Below, one piece after another: positions 18,110-27,303 of a stretch of 64,000 nt of DNA. The stretch's first letter is position 1; every line of letters begins with the position of its first letter. Below the pieces are notes generated by a model. It was not told where the DNA came from and ran no database searches. It saw only the letters and a program-made list of their open reading frames with translations. A program made the position numbers and the translations under genes. Source of the stretch: Candidatus Poribacteria bacterium (GTDB lineage: Bacteria; Poribacteria; WGA-4E; WGA-3G); contig JAJDTJ010000109.1 in assembly GCA_022827225.1 (NCBI GenBank), positions 1 to 64,000 of the forward strand. Reading direction: 5' to 3'.

Positions 18110-18595
18110 CTAATCAATATGGAACTCCTTTTTAACACCGTTGACAATCACCTCATACTTACCCCCCTCATACTTCCCATATTCAAAGTCAAAGAGAGGG
18201 TAACGCGGAAATTCACCGAGATAAATAGGAATTTGGAACGCTGCTACGTCAGTTGAACAATCAAAAGAATCGTCTATCACCCGTTTAGTTTTTATCTCAA
18301 TAATAACCGTATTGTTATCTTGCCAATAATGTCTCGTCTCGTTGGGATATTCACAACTGTTCGGGACAGAACCGTGAACCAGAACGATGATGATATAAGG
18401 GGCAATTTGGTAGTAGTCGTCTCTTGAGATAAAGATTTCAATGTCGTCAACGGTCAAATCCATGCTAACATATTCATCTTTATTGTCGTTGATGGACACA
18501 TCCATCGTAGCATCTTCATCGCGCGAACAACCGGCAAAACTAATTAGGCATGCCAATAACACAACACTTGAAAAAAGCACAAAAAGCGAGCGCAC
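18110..18595 (-). CDS. Small lipoprotein, paralogue 1 of 3
   Basis: A 161-residue lipoprotein from GTG 18595, chosen because AAGGAG sits nine bases upstream; the frame extends to 18682 without support. Signal peptide and lipobox FAGC lead to a short acidic linker. One beta-rich domain follows with the pattern: strand DIEIFIS, VHGSVPNSCE, then NTVIIEIKT, a cysteine near FDCS, FQIPIYLGE and the terminal YEVIVNGVKKEFHID. I recall the same pattern (PxGC, IxVYGLPAGTYTVNVNGV) in uncharacterised Chloroflexi lipoproteins. Two cysteines may form a disulphide. No function is known to me. The gene is AT-rich relative to neighbours, as are the two paralogues upstream. Confidence 0.65.
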   Translation of the reverse strand: MRSLFVLFSSVVLLACLISFAGCSRDEDATMDVSINDNKDEYVSMDLTVDDIEIFISRDDYYQIAPYIIIVLVHGSVPNSCEYPNETRHYWQDNNTVIIEIKTKRVIDDSFDCSTDVAAFQIPIYLGEFPRYPLFDFEYGKYEGGKYEVIVNGVKKEFHID

Positions 18596-18629
18596 GGTTT
18601 TTAACTCCTTGTCTATGGAACAACAACTC

Positions 18630-19334
18630 CTAATTAATACGAAATATTTGTTCATGACCGTTGACAACCACTTTATATGCACCGGTGGTGAATGTCCCTA
18701 TATCAACAACTCCTTGATATTCTGTCAATCCATCCCGGGTGGAAATCGGACAGTTAACATCATTCGGAATTTTAGCTTCAATTTCGATATTGATGGTATT
18801 TCTTCCGACTCGCTTGTGATGTGTCTCAATGAATTCTACACATTCCTTCCAAAAGTATCCGTTAACCTGAACCGTAACTTGAGCAGGTCTGCTTTCTGAG
18901 ATATCTATATCAACACTGCGAACGTCCAACTCTCTAATAATCGAAATCTCATTATTCTCAATACGAAATACCTCTGTGACACCATTAACATTTACTTTAT
19001 AGGTATCATACGCACCAATAGCGTCCCATTGTCCGATATAAACTGGGATTCGGAAGTTGTCTGCAACCAGGTCACAATGTGCTCCATACATGATCTCTTC
19101 TGATACAGTTATTCTGATGTTGATAGTATTTCCTTCGACCCAGTACTGTGTCTCGCGGACGGATTCACAACCGTCGGGGTCACCATAAACCATAACGATG
19201 AGGTAGTCAGGTTTGTTTTCTGAAATAAAGATATCGATGCGGCCAATAGCCAAGTGCCCGGTAACATGGCGTGAACAACCCATGGTGCCGATCAGAAACG
19301 TTATCAACACAATACTGGAGAAAAACAGTCGCAT
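18630..19334 (-). CDS. Two-domain lipoprotein, paralogue 2 of 3
   Basis: A 234-residue lipoprotein with lipobox TMGC. ATG 19334 has GGAAGAGG at useful distance, whereas the TTG at 19343 would abut it. The mature part holds two tandem copies of the domain found once in the flanking genes: first GRIDIFISENKPDYLIV to YKVNVNGVTEVFRIE, then VDIDISESRPAQVTVQV to YKVVVNGHEQIFRIN. Each copy keeps the cysteine pair (GCES/HCDL and KECVE/NCPI). Internal duplication of the domain is the obvious origin. Surface adhesion or inhibition are possible roles, but nothing in the sequence decides. Confidence 0.65.
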   Translation of the reverse strand: MRLFFSSIVLITFLIGTMGCSRHVTGHLAIGRIDIFISENKPDYLIVMVYGDPDGCESVRETQYWVEGNTINIRITVSEEIMYGAHCDLVADNFRIPVYIGQWDAIGAYDTYKVNVNGVTEVFRIENNEISIIRELDVRSVDIDISESRPAQVTVQVNGYFWKECVEFIETHHKRVGRNTINIEIEAKIPNDVNCPISTRDGLTEYQGVVDIGTFTTGAYKVVVNGHEQIFRIN

Positions 19335-19424
19335 GATTTTCAACCTCTTCCTGATAACTGGAGAAAAAATGTTGTAAAGACGCGAGACGCGCCCGCGTGT
19401 AAACGCGAATGTTGATTCCTGTAT

Positions 19425-19844
19425 CTATGAGTCGATACGGAATTCCTTTTCGACCCCATTGACAATTACTTTATACTCACCCGTGTTAGAGTAAAAAAAA
19501 GCGCGGATGTGAACTGGGATGAGAAGATTTACTGCTTCAGATGTACATTCGTGAGGGGTTACCGATTCTTTCGTTGTTATCCTGATGTTGATAGTATTTC
19601 CTTCGTCCCAGTCGATCCAGTGATGTGTCTCGTGGAGCGATTGACAATCGTTGGGGATGGACCCATAAACCCAAACCGTGGTGACGTGTGTGTTTTCTGA
19701 GATGTTTAGACCAATGTCGTTGATGGACAGTTCTCTAACGATAAAGCCTTCAATACCAACTTCATCAAGTGTAGGTTCATCGCGTGAACAGCCGACGCTA
19801 CTGATCAGAAGGACTGACAAAAAAAATGAGAAAAACACACGCAT
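19425..19844 (-). CDS. Small lipoprotein, paralogue 3 of 3
   Basis: A 139-residue lipoprotein with lipobox SVGC. ATG 19844 is preferred, with GGAGG upstream; GTG 19856 lies inside that ribosome site. A single domain like the neighbours: DIGLNISENTHVTTVWVYG, PNDCQS, NTINIRITT, ECTSEAVNLLIPVHI and EYKVIVNGVEKEFRID. Some 12 residues are missing between the IPVHI strand and the end compared with paralogue 1. Three adjacent same-strand copies point to tandem duplication. The leader-proximal gene (this one) probably carries the promoter. Confidence 0.65.
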   Translation of the reverse strand: MRVFFSFFLSVLLISSVGCSRDEPTLDEVGIEGFIVRELSINDIGLNISENTHVTTVWVYGSIPNDCQSLHETHHWIDWDEGNTINIRITTKESVTPHECTSEAVNLLIPVHIRAFFYSNTGEYKVIVNGVEKEFRIDS

Positions 19845-20009
19845 TCGTTTCAACACCCTCCACTGTTATGAGATTGAAGTTGAGCCTCTTTTTGATGTGT
19901 TGCAAATCCGTTCGGTTTCCTTCAAAAATTGTTGAAGGGACTGCACTTGACCTTTTAATGTGTTTGTGATAGCATATTTTCAATCGGTAGTGCGGAGGTA
20001 TCGTTTACG

Positions 20010-21431
20010 GTGAACCCCGAATTGATTATCACTAAAATATGCAACGCCATTGATCTGATGATCGAAAGTAGCGAGCCATACAAAGGGCTGTTCCCATCTA
20101 TTCTACATCCGAAAACGGGTGAGATGCTAATGGAGAAACCACCGAAGATTCCGGGTCAACGGGATGGGGACAGGGCGCATCTCGGTTGTAATCTTATTCA
20201 CGATGAACCTTTGCTCGCCACGATGAACGTGCTTGCTGAAACCGAATCTAAACCGGAATACATTGAAGCCGTAGATCGCTATTTGGAACACTTTGCCCAG
20301 AATTGCACGGATACGACGACTGGCTTGTTTCCTTGGGGCGAGCATTCGTTTTGGCAGCTGATTGAAGAGCGGGTTGGATGTTCGCGGAATCCAGCAGGTG
20401 GTACCGCAATTCACGACCATCTTCGTCAAGTTCCGTTGTGGCTCTGGCAAAAACTGAATATGTTTAACCCTGCGTGCGTACAAAGTTTCGCCGATGGGTT
20501 GGATTACCATTGGACAGAGGGTGAGGGACTCGAATACATCCGCCACGCGAATATTGAGACAGAAGCACACCTCGCTCGCGGGGGTCGCTCGTGTGATTTT
20601 CCGCGCCACTCAGGCTTTTATATCTTGGATTTGGCGTTTGCGTGGACGCAAAACCGACGTCCTGAAACCCTTCAACAGATTCAAAACTATACCAACTACT
20701 GGTGGGAAAAACGAGATGATCGTGGACTTTTGCGTATCGAAAGCCGTTCACCGAAGGACGATGAACGATTTTTTGAGATGAATGCGCCGACGCAAACGTT
20801 CTCGTTAGGCGTTAGTCTCCTTGAATCTGCAACGTTGATAGAATCGCGCTTACCGGAATTGGCAGACCAGATGCGGCGATACGGCTCAGTTTATATTGAC
20901 GGGTTCCTCGCTGTCCCGCATAACCTCGAAACTCGCGAGTTTATCAGTTTATGCGAATGTAAGACGGATCGGATTGTTGAACGTATGTCGGTGTGGGGAA
21001 GCGTTTACGGTGCTGGAACAGCGTGCGGTGCAGCGGTGCTCTGCCTCGGTGGATGGCGATTGACGCAGAATGAAAAATTGATGGCGTACGCACTCGCTGT
21101 TGGCAGTACCTACCTTGATGAGAAATTTCCGGTTGACCAAGTTCACGCGGAGGGATTCAAGATTCCAGCATCAGATGCAGGTCTTACGCTTGAATTGTTT
21201 GCAGATCTCTACGACATCACCGGTGAATCGGTGTGGTTAGAAGGCAGCATTGAACTGGCGGAAACGGTGTTGGAAGTCTATTTTCCTGAAACACTGCCGT
21301 ACGGTGCCTCTGCGATCAATTGGTATGAATCACAGATGGGACCCGCTTTCTTGATTCACGGCTTGACACGAGTTGCATTGTTGGCAATTCACCGAACCTG
21401 TCCCCTCGCGCCTAATTATACCGCACGATAG
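20010..21431 (+). CDS. Alpha/alpha-barrel (six-hairpin-like) protein, putative glycosidase or epimerase
   Basis: A 473-residue protein with a GTG start. The pattern is helix-rich with repeated short GG/WG turns (GLFPWGEHSFW, LCLGGWRLTQNEKLM, ELFADLYDITGESVW), typical of (alpha/alpha)6 toroids such as N-acylglucosamine 2-epimerase-like or unsaturated glucuronyl hydrolase-like proteins. The aromatic and acidic residues lining such barrels are present (YHWTEGEGLEY, DFPRHSGFY). No signal peptide is visible, so it is probably cytoplasmic. It stands alone between the lipoprotein cluster and the HNH gene. Carbohydrate processing is the best guess; the substrate cannot be named. Confidence 0.5.
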   Translation: MNPELIITKICNAIDLMIESSEPYKGLFPSILHPKTGEMLMEKPPKIPGQRDGDRAHLGCNLIHDEPLLATMNVLAETESKPEYIEAVDRYLEHFAQNCTDTTTGLFPWGEHSFWQLIEERVGCSRNPAGGTAIHDHLRQVPLWLWQKLNMFNPACVQSFADGLDYHWTEGEGLEYIRHANIETEAHLARGGRSCDFPRHSGFYILDLAFAWTQNRRPETLQQIQNYTNYWWEKRDDRGLLRIESRSPKDDERFFEMNAPTQTFSLGVSLLESATLIESRLPELADQMRRYGSVYIDGFLAVPHNLETREFISLCECKTDRIVERMSVWGSVYGAGTACGAAVLCLGGWRLTQNEKLMAYALAVGSTYLDEKFPVDQVHAEGFKIPASDAGLTLELFADLYDITGESVWLEGSIELAETVLEVYFPETLPYGASAINWYESQMGPAFLIHGLTRVALLAIHRTCPLAPNYTAR

Positions 21432-21833
21432 ATGCCCTGAAACGACGAAAAACATGAACAGAATATTCACGCATTGCTATTAGGAAATTTCTAAAGTTTG
21501 GATAGTTCTGTCCAGAGCACGATCTGTTTCCACGGCTTTTTTTATTTTTTATTGGTGTAGACACAAACAAACGCAACTCAGAAAAAATAAACTCCGATGC
21601 CTCAATGCACAGCCCCGTAGGGGCGACATGTTTATAGAAACGGTGTCCCGCGCGAAGCCAAGCCCCGTAGGGGCGACATGTCTATCGCTTAAAAATTGTC
21701 TAAACTTTAGTAAGAAATTTGACGAACCTACCAATAAAGCACATAATTATTGACATTATTGTTCGCATCAACAGATTTGAAAAGTTATCAAAACTGTCTC
21801 GTCACGGGTAAGTTGGCATCAAACGAGGGTATT
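21432..21833. repeat. Intergenic stretch with paired REP-like palindromes inside an inverted repeat
   Basis: Two copies of AGCCCCGTAGGGGCGACATG start at 21611 and 21661, in the same orientation and 50 bases apart. CCCCGTAGGGG is self-complementary. Around them, AAATTTCTAAAGTTTGGA (from 21485) and its partial reverse complement TCTAAACTTTAGTAAGAAATTT (ending 21720) form imperfect arms. The layout suggests a small mobile or REP-type element. No gene is seen. Confidence 0.55.
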
Positions 21834-24119
21834 ATGCAAGATATACGTATATCACCAAAATATCAGCGATGGCGAAGAGAAGTCAGACATCGTGATGAAA
21901 ATACATGTCGTATATGTGGCGTGCAGCGAAACCTCCACGTACACCATATAAAACCTTTAGAGAAGTATCCTGAATTCGCCACCGACCTTGACAATGGCAT
22001 AACGCTGTGTGGGAACTGCCACGCTTTTTTGAGTGGGAAAGAAGAAAACACCAACCTCCAGACAATTACTGAAGCATTTACAGGGCAACAGGATATGCGA
22101 ACCGCTGAACAGTTAAAGCGGCTTAACGGTAAGTTTTCTGTCTACTTGGAGGACATTTTAAAATCGGAAGATCGGGATGCTGTGAACAATGCTGTTCATA
22201 AAATGTTTGTTCACCTCCAAACCTACCCAGATTCACTCGACCAATTTCTACACCTTATTGAATATATCTTGAGTAGTGAGAAAGGATTTGAGGATCGGCT
22301 TGCCAGACAGATAGCGATTGAGGCTCTTAAAAATCACTCAAACAAGATGGCATCAGAGATTCTTAGCAAATATGAAACTTCGTGGAATTATCAAGATGGT
22401 AAGAGGGCATATTTGCAAGGTGACTATACCACAGCATTGGAGAAATTTGAACCACTTGCCGAGAGTGGACATGCTGAATCTCAGTACTATTTAGGCATGA
22501 TTTACGAGGAAGGCAGAGGCGTTTCCAAAGACACTAAAGCAGCTATCAAATGGTATCTAAAAGCCGTACAACAAGGAAATAGGGATGCCCATACTCGACT
22601 TGAGCGGATTTATGCGAAGCGTAGGGACACTGAGAAAAAAGATGAAGATGCTTTACAAGAAACACCCTTAACGCGTCAAAGTTTTTTTCAAAGACTCTCT
22701 TTAACAGGCATAAGTTTATGCTTATCCACAATTGAAACTTACGATGTGAGGATTGAAATTAAGGACGATAGATTTACGTTGTTAGATATAGACAGGGCCT
22801 CCGGGGAGCCCTTGTCAGGATCCTTAGGTTTCTCAGCACCTTTAAGTATGATCTTTGAGGAAAAATTAGAACTGGAAACACAATCAACTCTATCAGAAGC
22901 AGATAGCCAATTGAACGGCGAGGTTTTCTTAACCCAAGCGGATATTCCCACGCTCAGAGCATTTCTAGCTAGCATTAAAGCGGATGTTTTCGTGAACGCT
23001 CCTACAGTCCGTGCCCGCGTCGAAGAAAAACTTTACCTGGCAGAGAAGGTATTTCGTGAGGCTCGCCTCGAACTTATGGAGCTTCATGCTGGACTTTGGA
23101 GTGAGGAGATAAAACTTTGGCGTGATGAACTTGAACTTGATAGCGATAAATGGGATAAAAAGGCATTGAGTAGAAAAATATCGGACAGGAAAATAATAGA
23201 TTACTTGGAGCGTGAACTTCTCTCTGGCGAGTCTACTGACACTCATTCATTTGAAAATGTAATGTACGATTATCGTCAGGAAATAGATAAGTTTTTCGAG
23301 GCACTCCACCGATTAGAGGAAAGGACACGACTAGAAAATACCTGGCAACGAAAAGACGATAGGGAACTCAATGAACTGCTACCAGAAAGCAGGGTGTGTG
23401 AGTGTAACCATTGCCAAATCACAAGAGATGAACTCAATGAACTGCTACGAGAAAGTGGATGGACTCATGAAAACGATGAGGAGGTACAGAAGCTGAACTT
23501 TACCAAACAGATAGAAAAACTAAATGAGCATCCGATAAACCAACGTGCAAGAGAAATATTGGAAGAATTGGCACCGACATATTACGAGGTGAACCAAGCA
23601 TTGCGGGACAAAATCATAGAAAGTGAGAGGGAAACGAACGCGGATTACGGTATATCACCCTGGTGGGGATTAGACGTAATTATACTTCTGGAGTGGGCGG
23701 AAACATACCGCCCGATCCATTTGGAAAACGAGTTACGTATTCTCTGGACACCAGAAACAGATGCCGGGTCGGAAAAACTGTATGACTGGGAAAAACTGTA
23801 TGACACATTGCCCATGATGTCGGAATCGGAAATGTCTTATCACCTGAGATGGCTGGCAGAACCTCTCTGGGAACCGGGTCAACAGCCGCAGGAGGTGCTG
23901 GACAGACTTTGTGGAAAACACCTACCAACATGCCAAGAATTGGAACGGACGCGCGAAGGTTTTTGTACATTATATGGGGACAATGCCGTACAGTTGTCTC
24001 AAGGAAGCCTATCAGCGGATATTGTAATTTTTCTCACTGAACCTGATCCGAAAACAGCAATAAATAAACTTAAAGAGCTGCTCAGAATGGCAGCTACAGG
24101 AATTTATGGATATGTATAG
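21834..24119 (+). CDS. HNH endonuclease fused to Sel1 repeats and a long uncharacterised region
   Basis: About 761 residues from ATG 21834 (GAGGG upstream); the TTG at 21750 is less likely. Residues 1-75 are an HNH nuclease: CRICG, then LHVHHIKPL with both histidines, NGITLCGNCH. All zinc and catalytic residues look intact. Around residues 180-250 are Sel1-type repeats (GDYTTALEKFEPLAESGHAE, then SQYYLGMIYEEGRGVSKDTK). The last 450 residues are charged and helical, with internal ELNELLPES/ELNELLRES duplication and a CECNHC motif. I do not recognise that part. An HNH joined to a scaffold repeat hints at defence or plasmid biology. Low GC compared with core genes suggests transfer. Confidence 0.7.
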   Translation: MQDIRISPKYQRWRREVRHRDENTCRICGVQRNLHVHHIKPLEKYPEFATDLDNGITLCGNCHAFLSGKEENTNLQTITEAFTGQQDMRTAEQLKRLNGKFSVYLEDILKSEDRDAVNNAVHKMFVHLQTYPDSLDQFLHLIEYILSSEKGFEDRLARQIAIEALKNHSNKMASEILSKYETSWNYQDGKRAYLQGDYTTALEKFEPLAESGHAESQYYLGMIYEEGRGVSKDTKAAIKWYLKAVQQGNRDAHTRLERIYAKRRDTEKKDEDALQETPLTRQSFFQRLSLTGISLCLSTIETYDVRIEIKDDRFTLLDIDRASGEPLSGSLGFSAPLSMIFEEKLELETQSTLSEADSQLNGEVFLTQADIPTLRAFLASIKADVFVNAPTVRARVEEKLYLAEKVFREARLELMELHAGLWSEEIKLWRDELELDSDKWDKKALSRKISDRKIIDYLERELLSGESTDTHSFENVMYDYRQEIDKFFEALHRLEERTRLENTWQRKDDRELNELLPESRVCECNHCQITRDELNELLRESGWTHENDEEVQKLNFTKQIEKLNEHPINQRAREILEELAPTYYEVNQALRDKIIESERETNADYGISPWWGLDVIILLEWAETYRPIHLENELRILWTPETDAGSEKLYDWEKLYDTLPMMSESEMSYHLRWLAEPLWEPGQQPQEVLDRLCGKHLPTCQELERTREGFCTLYGDNAVQLSQGSLSADIVIFLTEPDPKTAINKLKELLRMAATGIYGYV

Positions 24120-24138
24120 AAATTCAGATTTTTTATAC

Positions 24139-24186
24139 ACACTTAAGGAACTGCTCAGGATAGCAGCCACAGGAATGTGGCGTTGA
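24139..24186 (+). pseudogene. Duplicated 3' tail of the HNH/Sel1 gene
   Basis: The 16 codons TLKELLRIAATGMWR plus stop closely match the last residues of the gene just upstream (KLKELLRMAATGIYGYV). The intervening 19 bases are unrelated. This is a remnant of a duplicated copy or of a partial tandem duplication. It has no start of its own. Confidence 0.65.
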
Positions 24187-24330
24187 TACGATACTGTTTT
24201 CTATCCATACATGTAAATTTTTCCGGAAACTAATGATCTGCTTGGCAATATTGGATATCCTGTTTAATCCTCCAAACATCTCATAGATTACATTAACCAA
24301 AATAGAAAACTGAATACCCCTAAATTTGGG

Positions 24331-24359
24331 TTGAATTGCACATACATCTATTCTATAAT
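24331..24359 (+). promoter_or_regulatory. Promoter for the epimerase gene
   Basis: TTGAAT (24331-24336) and a perfect TATAAT (24354-24359), 17 bases apart, lie 60 bases before the ATG at 24419. Confidence 0.6.
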
Positions 24360-24418
24360 GTTGTCATGAATTTAGAACAACATCGTTCCACACTGACAAA
24401 AAACATGAAAGGAATATT

Positions 24419-25195
24419 ATGTCAAGAGTACCAATTGGTTTAGAACTGTTTTCTGTCCGAAATGAGTTGGCAGAGGATGCCCGCGGCACAATAAAAGCCG
24501 TTGCAGAGATGGGATATGAAGGCGTTGAATTCGCCGGTCCCCCACAACATCCAGCTGAAGAGTTAAAGGGTTATCTCGACGAGTTTGATCTGGTTTGTTG
24601 TGGTTGGCACACACCGTTCAATCTCGTCCAAGACGACAAACTCGCCGAAACGATCGAATTCAACAAGGTACTGGAGAACCGTTACGTCATCGTCCCAGGT
24701 ATACCGGGTGAATTGCGTCAGTCACGGGCGGATTGGTTGAAGTTAGCCAATACGTTCAATGACATCGCCGATAAACTCGCTGAACACGATATGGTGACGG
24801 GTTACCACAACCACCACGTCGAATTCACACCGCTGGATGGTGAACAACCGTGGGATACCTTCTTCGGAAACACGAACGAAGGCGTTGTGATGCAGCTGGA
24901 TATGGGCAACGCGTTGTCTGGTGGTGCCGATCTCGTCGGTATTCTGGAGAGATACCCGGGACGCGCCGGCACAGTGCATCTCAAACCTTACACCGAATCA
25001 ATAGGTGAGACGGACAGACACGCCGGTTTCCGTCCTATTATCGGTGAAGACAGTGTACCGTGGGCAGATATCTTCCGTATTTGCGAGACGACCGGTGGCA
25101 CGGAGTGGTACATCGTTGAATACGAAAGCGATGCCTACCCGCCACTTGAGGCTGTTGAACGCTGCCTGAGCGCACTCAAGGAAATGGGTAAATAG
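24419..25195 (+). CDS. Xylose-isomerase-like sugar phosphate isomerase/epimerase
   Basis: A 258-residue AP-endonuclease-2-type TIM barrel. Landmarks: GLELFSVRNEL (strand 1), GYEGVEFAG (strand 2, metal-side Glu region), GYHNHHVEF (strand 4, HNH ligands characteristic of this family), QLDMGNALSGG (strand 5 Asp), GTVHLKPY (strand 6 His) and WYIVEYES (strand 8 Glu). All four metal ligands are present, so it should be an active metal-dependent isomerase or epimerase; the sugar cannot be read from the sequence. Ribosome site AAAGGAA. A good promoter lies at 24331, and the next epimerase gene begins 170 bases after this one ends. Confidence 0.85.
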   Translation: MSRVPIGLELFSVRNELAEDARGTIKAVAEMGYEGVEFAGPPQHPAEELKGYLDEFDLVCCGWHTPFNLVQDDKLAETIEFNKVLENRYVIVPGIPGELRQSRADWLKLANTFNDIADKLAEHDMVTGYHNHHVEFTPLDGEQPWDTFFGNTNEGVVMQLDMGNALSGGADLVGILERYPGRAGTVHLKPYTESIGETDRHAGFRPIIGEDSVPWADIFRICETTGGTEWYIVEYESDAYPPLEAVERCLSALKEMGK

Positions 25196-25366
25196 CGGTC
25201 AGCCGTCAGCCATCAGCCGTCAGCAAGAGAACTTTGCGGCAGTTAGAGACCCTTTACATGCCACAGCCTGCTGATGGCTTCCAACAATCCGATGGTTTAT
25301 TAATGTGATACCACACTGAACAATTATGTGCCTCTAAATCGTTAGGTTCTACCTTGGAGTGGATAC

Positions 25367-26125
25367 ATGAAAACTTATTGTGCAAGTACACTTCCATTTT
25401 CTGCTTTTGATTTGACGGAATTTGTAGGCGAGTTATCTGAAGGTGGTGTGTCTGCCATTGAACTCGCCCAACCCCATTTCTCGGATGTGGAAGTCCAGAC
25501 TATCGCTGAACTTCGTGAAGAGATCGGCATCCGTTTCAAATCTTTGCTAAGTACGGTGCCGGTTGACGCGCCAGATGGCATCGAAGCGTTAATCTCGATT
25601 CTTGACACTGCCCAAAGGCTTTCCGTTCCAATCGTCAGCATCGCGAGTGGCGGCAATGAAACCGCCACCGCTCGCGAGGTTGAAACGATTATTGGTCATC
25701 TCAAAACGATTACTGCAGAAGCAGCGGCACGGAATCTGACGCTTACACTCTATGCGCACGAAGGGAGTCTCGCCTACAACCTTGAACGTACACAGCAGAT
25801 TCTCAATGCGATCCCCTCCGAGAATTTCGGCTTTTACTACAGTCCCTATCATTTCCATCGCGCCGGAGACGACCCGGTTGTCGCCTTGCGAACCTTGTCA
25901 GAACGGTTGTTCAATGTCTATTTCAACTGCGGTGTCGATTCTCGGACCGGCAGCGAGCCGTTCTGGGGACCAGAGATGGATTTTCGCGCCATTTGTCAGG
26001 AGATAGCGCGTGTCGGCTACACCGAAGAAATCATGCTCATCTATTTAGGATTGAATGTGGAGACACCGCAACCGATTGTTGAGGGGGTCTTGAACGCGCG
26101 TGCGAAGTTAGAAACCTATTTTTAA
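25367..26125 (+). CDS. Divergent TIM-barrel sugar isomerase/epimerase-like protein
   Basis: A 252-residue member of the same barrel superfamily as the preceding gene but divergent. GVSAIELAQPHF, IVSIASGG, LTLYAHEGS (in place of YHNHH), GFYYSPYHFHRAGDDP and a final EIMLIYLGLN are visible. The strand-5 ligand Asp of DxxN is replaced by FYYSPYH, and the last strand lacks the usual Glu (IYLG). Loss of metal ligands suggests altered chemistry or a non-catalytic role. Ribosome site GGAG. The two barrel genes are adjacent but spaced 170 bases apart by a CAGCCGTCAG-type repeat, so they need not be one operon. Confidence 0.65.
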   Translation: MKTYCASTLPFSAFDLTEFVGELSEGGVSAIELAQPHFSDVEVQTIAELREEIGIRFKSLLSTVPVDAPDGIEALISILDTAQRLSVPIVSIASGGNETATAREVETIIGHLKTITAEAAARNLTLTLYAHEGSLAYNLERTQQILNAIPSENFGFYYSPYHFHRAGDDPVVALRTLSERLFNVYFNCGVDSRTGSEPFWGPEMDFRAICQEIARVGYTEEIMLIYLGLNVETPQPIVEGVLNARAKLETYF

Positions 26126-26154
26126 TCGAACGCACGTTCAAATTACTTGAACAC

Positions 26155-27303
26155 TTACTGACTTGCTTTCACAACAGTATATTGCTGCGGTTGACCATCA
26201 ACAATTTTCAACACGCGGATACCCGCAGCAGGTTTGACAGGATGACGGTTCCTATCAAAACCAGAAATAGTTGTCGCCCCTTGGTAGTCAGTGATAGCAG
26301 CAACCGCATCCCGAATCATAACCGGGTCTGTCGATTTTACGTTTTCAATCGCTATTGCCAATAACTGCATCGCATCGTAACCTAACGGAGCAATACCAAT
26401 AGGCTGATCTTTAAACATTGTTTCATAAGCAGCAGTAAAACCTGCAGCCAGCTCATCCGAGATACTACAATAGTAGGAATTTTCGAGAGGCGTGTTATCC
26501 TCTAAAATGTCTAACATCAACGAATCATCCCAACCATCGCTGCCGATAAAGGTGGCCTTAATGCCCATCTCCCGTGCCTGCTGCACTATCACCGGGCTCT
26601 CTGGTGGAAAACTTGCCAAAAGCAGAACATCAGGGCTCGCCTCTTTGATGATCCCAAGTTGGCCATCAAACATTGTATCACCTTGTTCATAGATTTGATT
26701 GGCAACAATGCGACCACCAAGTTCCTGGAAATTTGCATCAAATGCGTTAACGAAACCTTTAGAGTAGACATCCCCGTTCTGCCAAATCATCGCTGCAGTT
26801 TTCTTCCCGAGGTCGTTCACCACAAACCCTGCCATCACTTTCGCTTGCAACGCATTTGAATTCGCCACCAGAAACAGAAAATCTCTCGGATCATTACCCG
26901 TATTCGTCACATCCGCACCTGTTGCCCCGACAATCACAGGGATATTGATGATCGGTCCAACTTTAACAGCGCTACTCGAAAACATCGGACCTAATATAGC
27001 CACAACATTTTCCTTTTCAGCTAATTCTCTCACAGAATCAGCAATGTCTCCTGTTTCTACTTTATAGATAAGTTCTACCTGCCGCCCAAGAACACCTCCT
27101 GCCTTGTTGATTTCGGCTAAGGCGAGTTTCGCACCATCGCCAAAAGTCGCGTAATTTAGCAACGGATGAATCAAACCTACTTTAAGTGTAGGCATCGGTT
27201 CTTCAGCTATTCCGACATCTTCCGTTCCCTCCTCCGCAGAAAGGGAAGCGATTGCGAGAACGAGTAATACGCATAGTGTTAACCTAAAAATTTTCGGATT
27301 CAT
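26155..27303 (-). CDS. Orphan branched-chain amino-acid-type ABC substrate-binding protein
   Basis: A 382-residue periplasmic binding protein of the LivJ/Peripla_BP_6 class. Signal peptide at residues 1-23. Hallmarks: TLKVGLIHPLLNYATFGDGA, AILGPMFSSSAVKVGPI, MIWQNGDVYSKGFVNAF and GYDAMQLLAIAIE. It likely binds an amino acid or related small organic ligand. No permease or ATPase genes are in the window. It is clearly related to the lipoprotein binding protein at 37.7 kb; both end in DYxGATTIS followed by NRHPVK, so the two are paralogues. Start ATG 27303 has AGGAG upstream. Confidence 0.85.
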   Translation of the reverse strand: MNPKIFRLTLCVLLVLAIASLSAEEGTEDVGIAEEPMPTLKVGLIHPLLNYATFGDGAKLALAEINKAGGVLGRQVELIYKVETGDIADSVRELAEKENVVAILGPMFSSSAVKVGPIINIPVIVGATGADVTNTGNDPRDFLFLVANSNALQAKVMAGFVVNDLGKKTAAMIWQNGDVYSKGFVNAFDANFQELGGRIVANQIYEQGDTMFDGQLGIIKEASPDVLLLASFPPESPVIVQQAREMGIKATFIGSDGWDDSLMLDILEDNTPLENSYYCSISDELAAGFTAAYETMFKDQPIGIAPLGYDAMQLLAIAIENVKSTDPVMIRDAVAAITDYQGATTISGFDRNRHPVKPAAGIRVLKIVDGQPQQYTVVKASQ

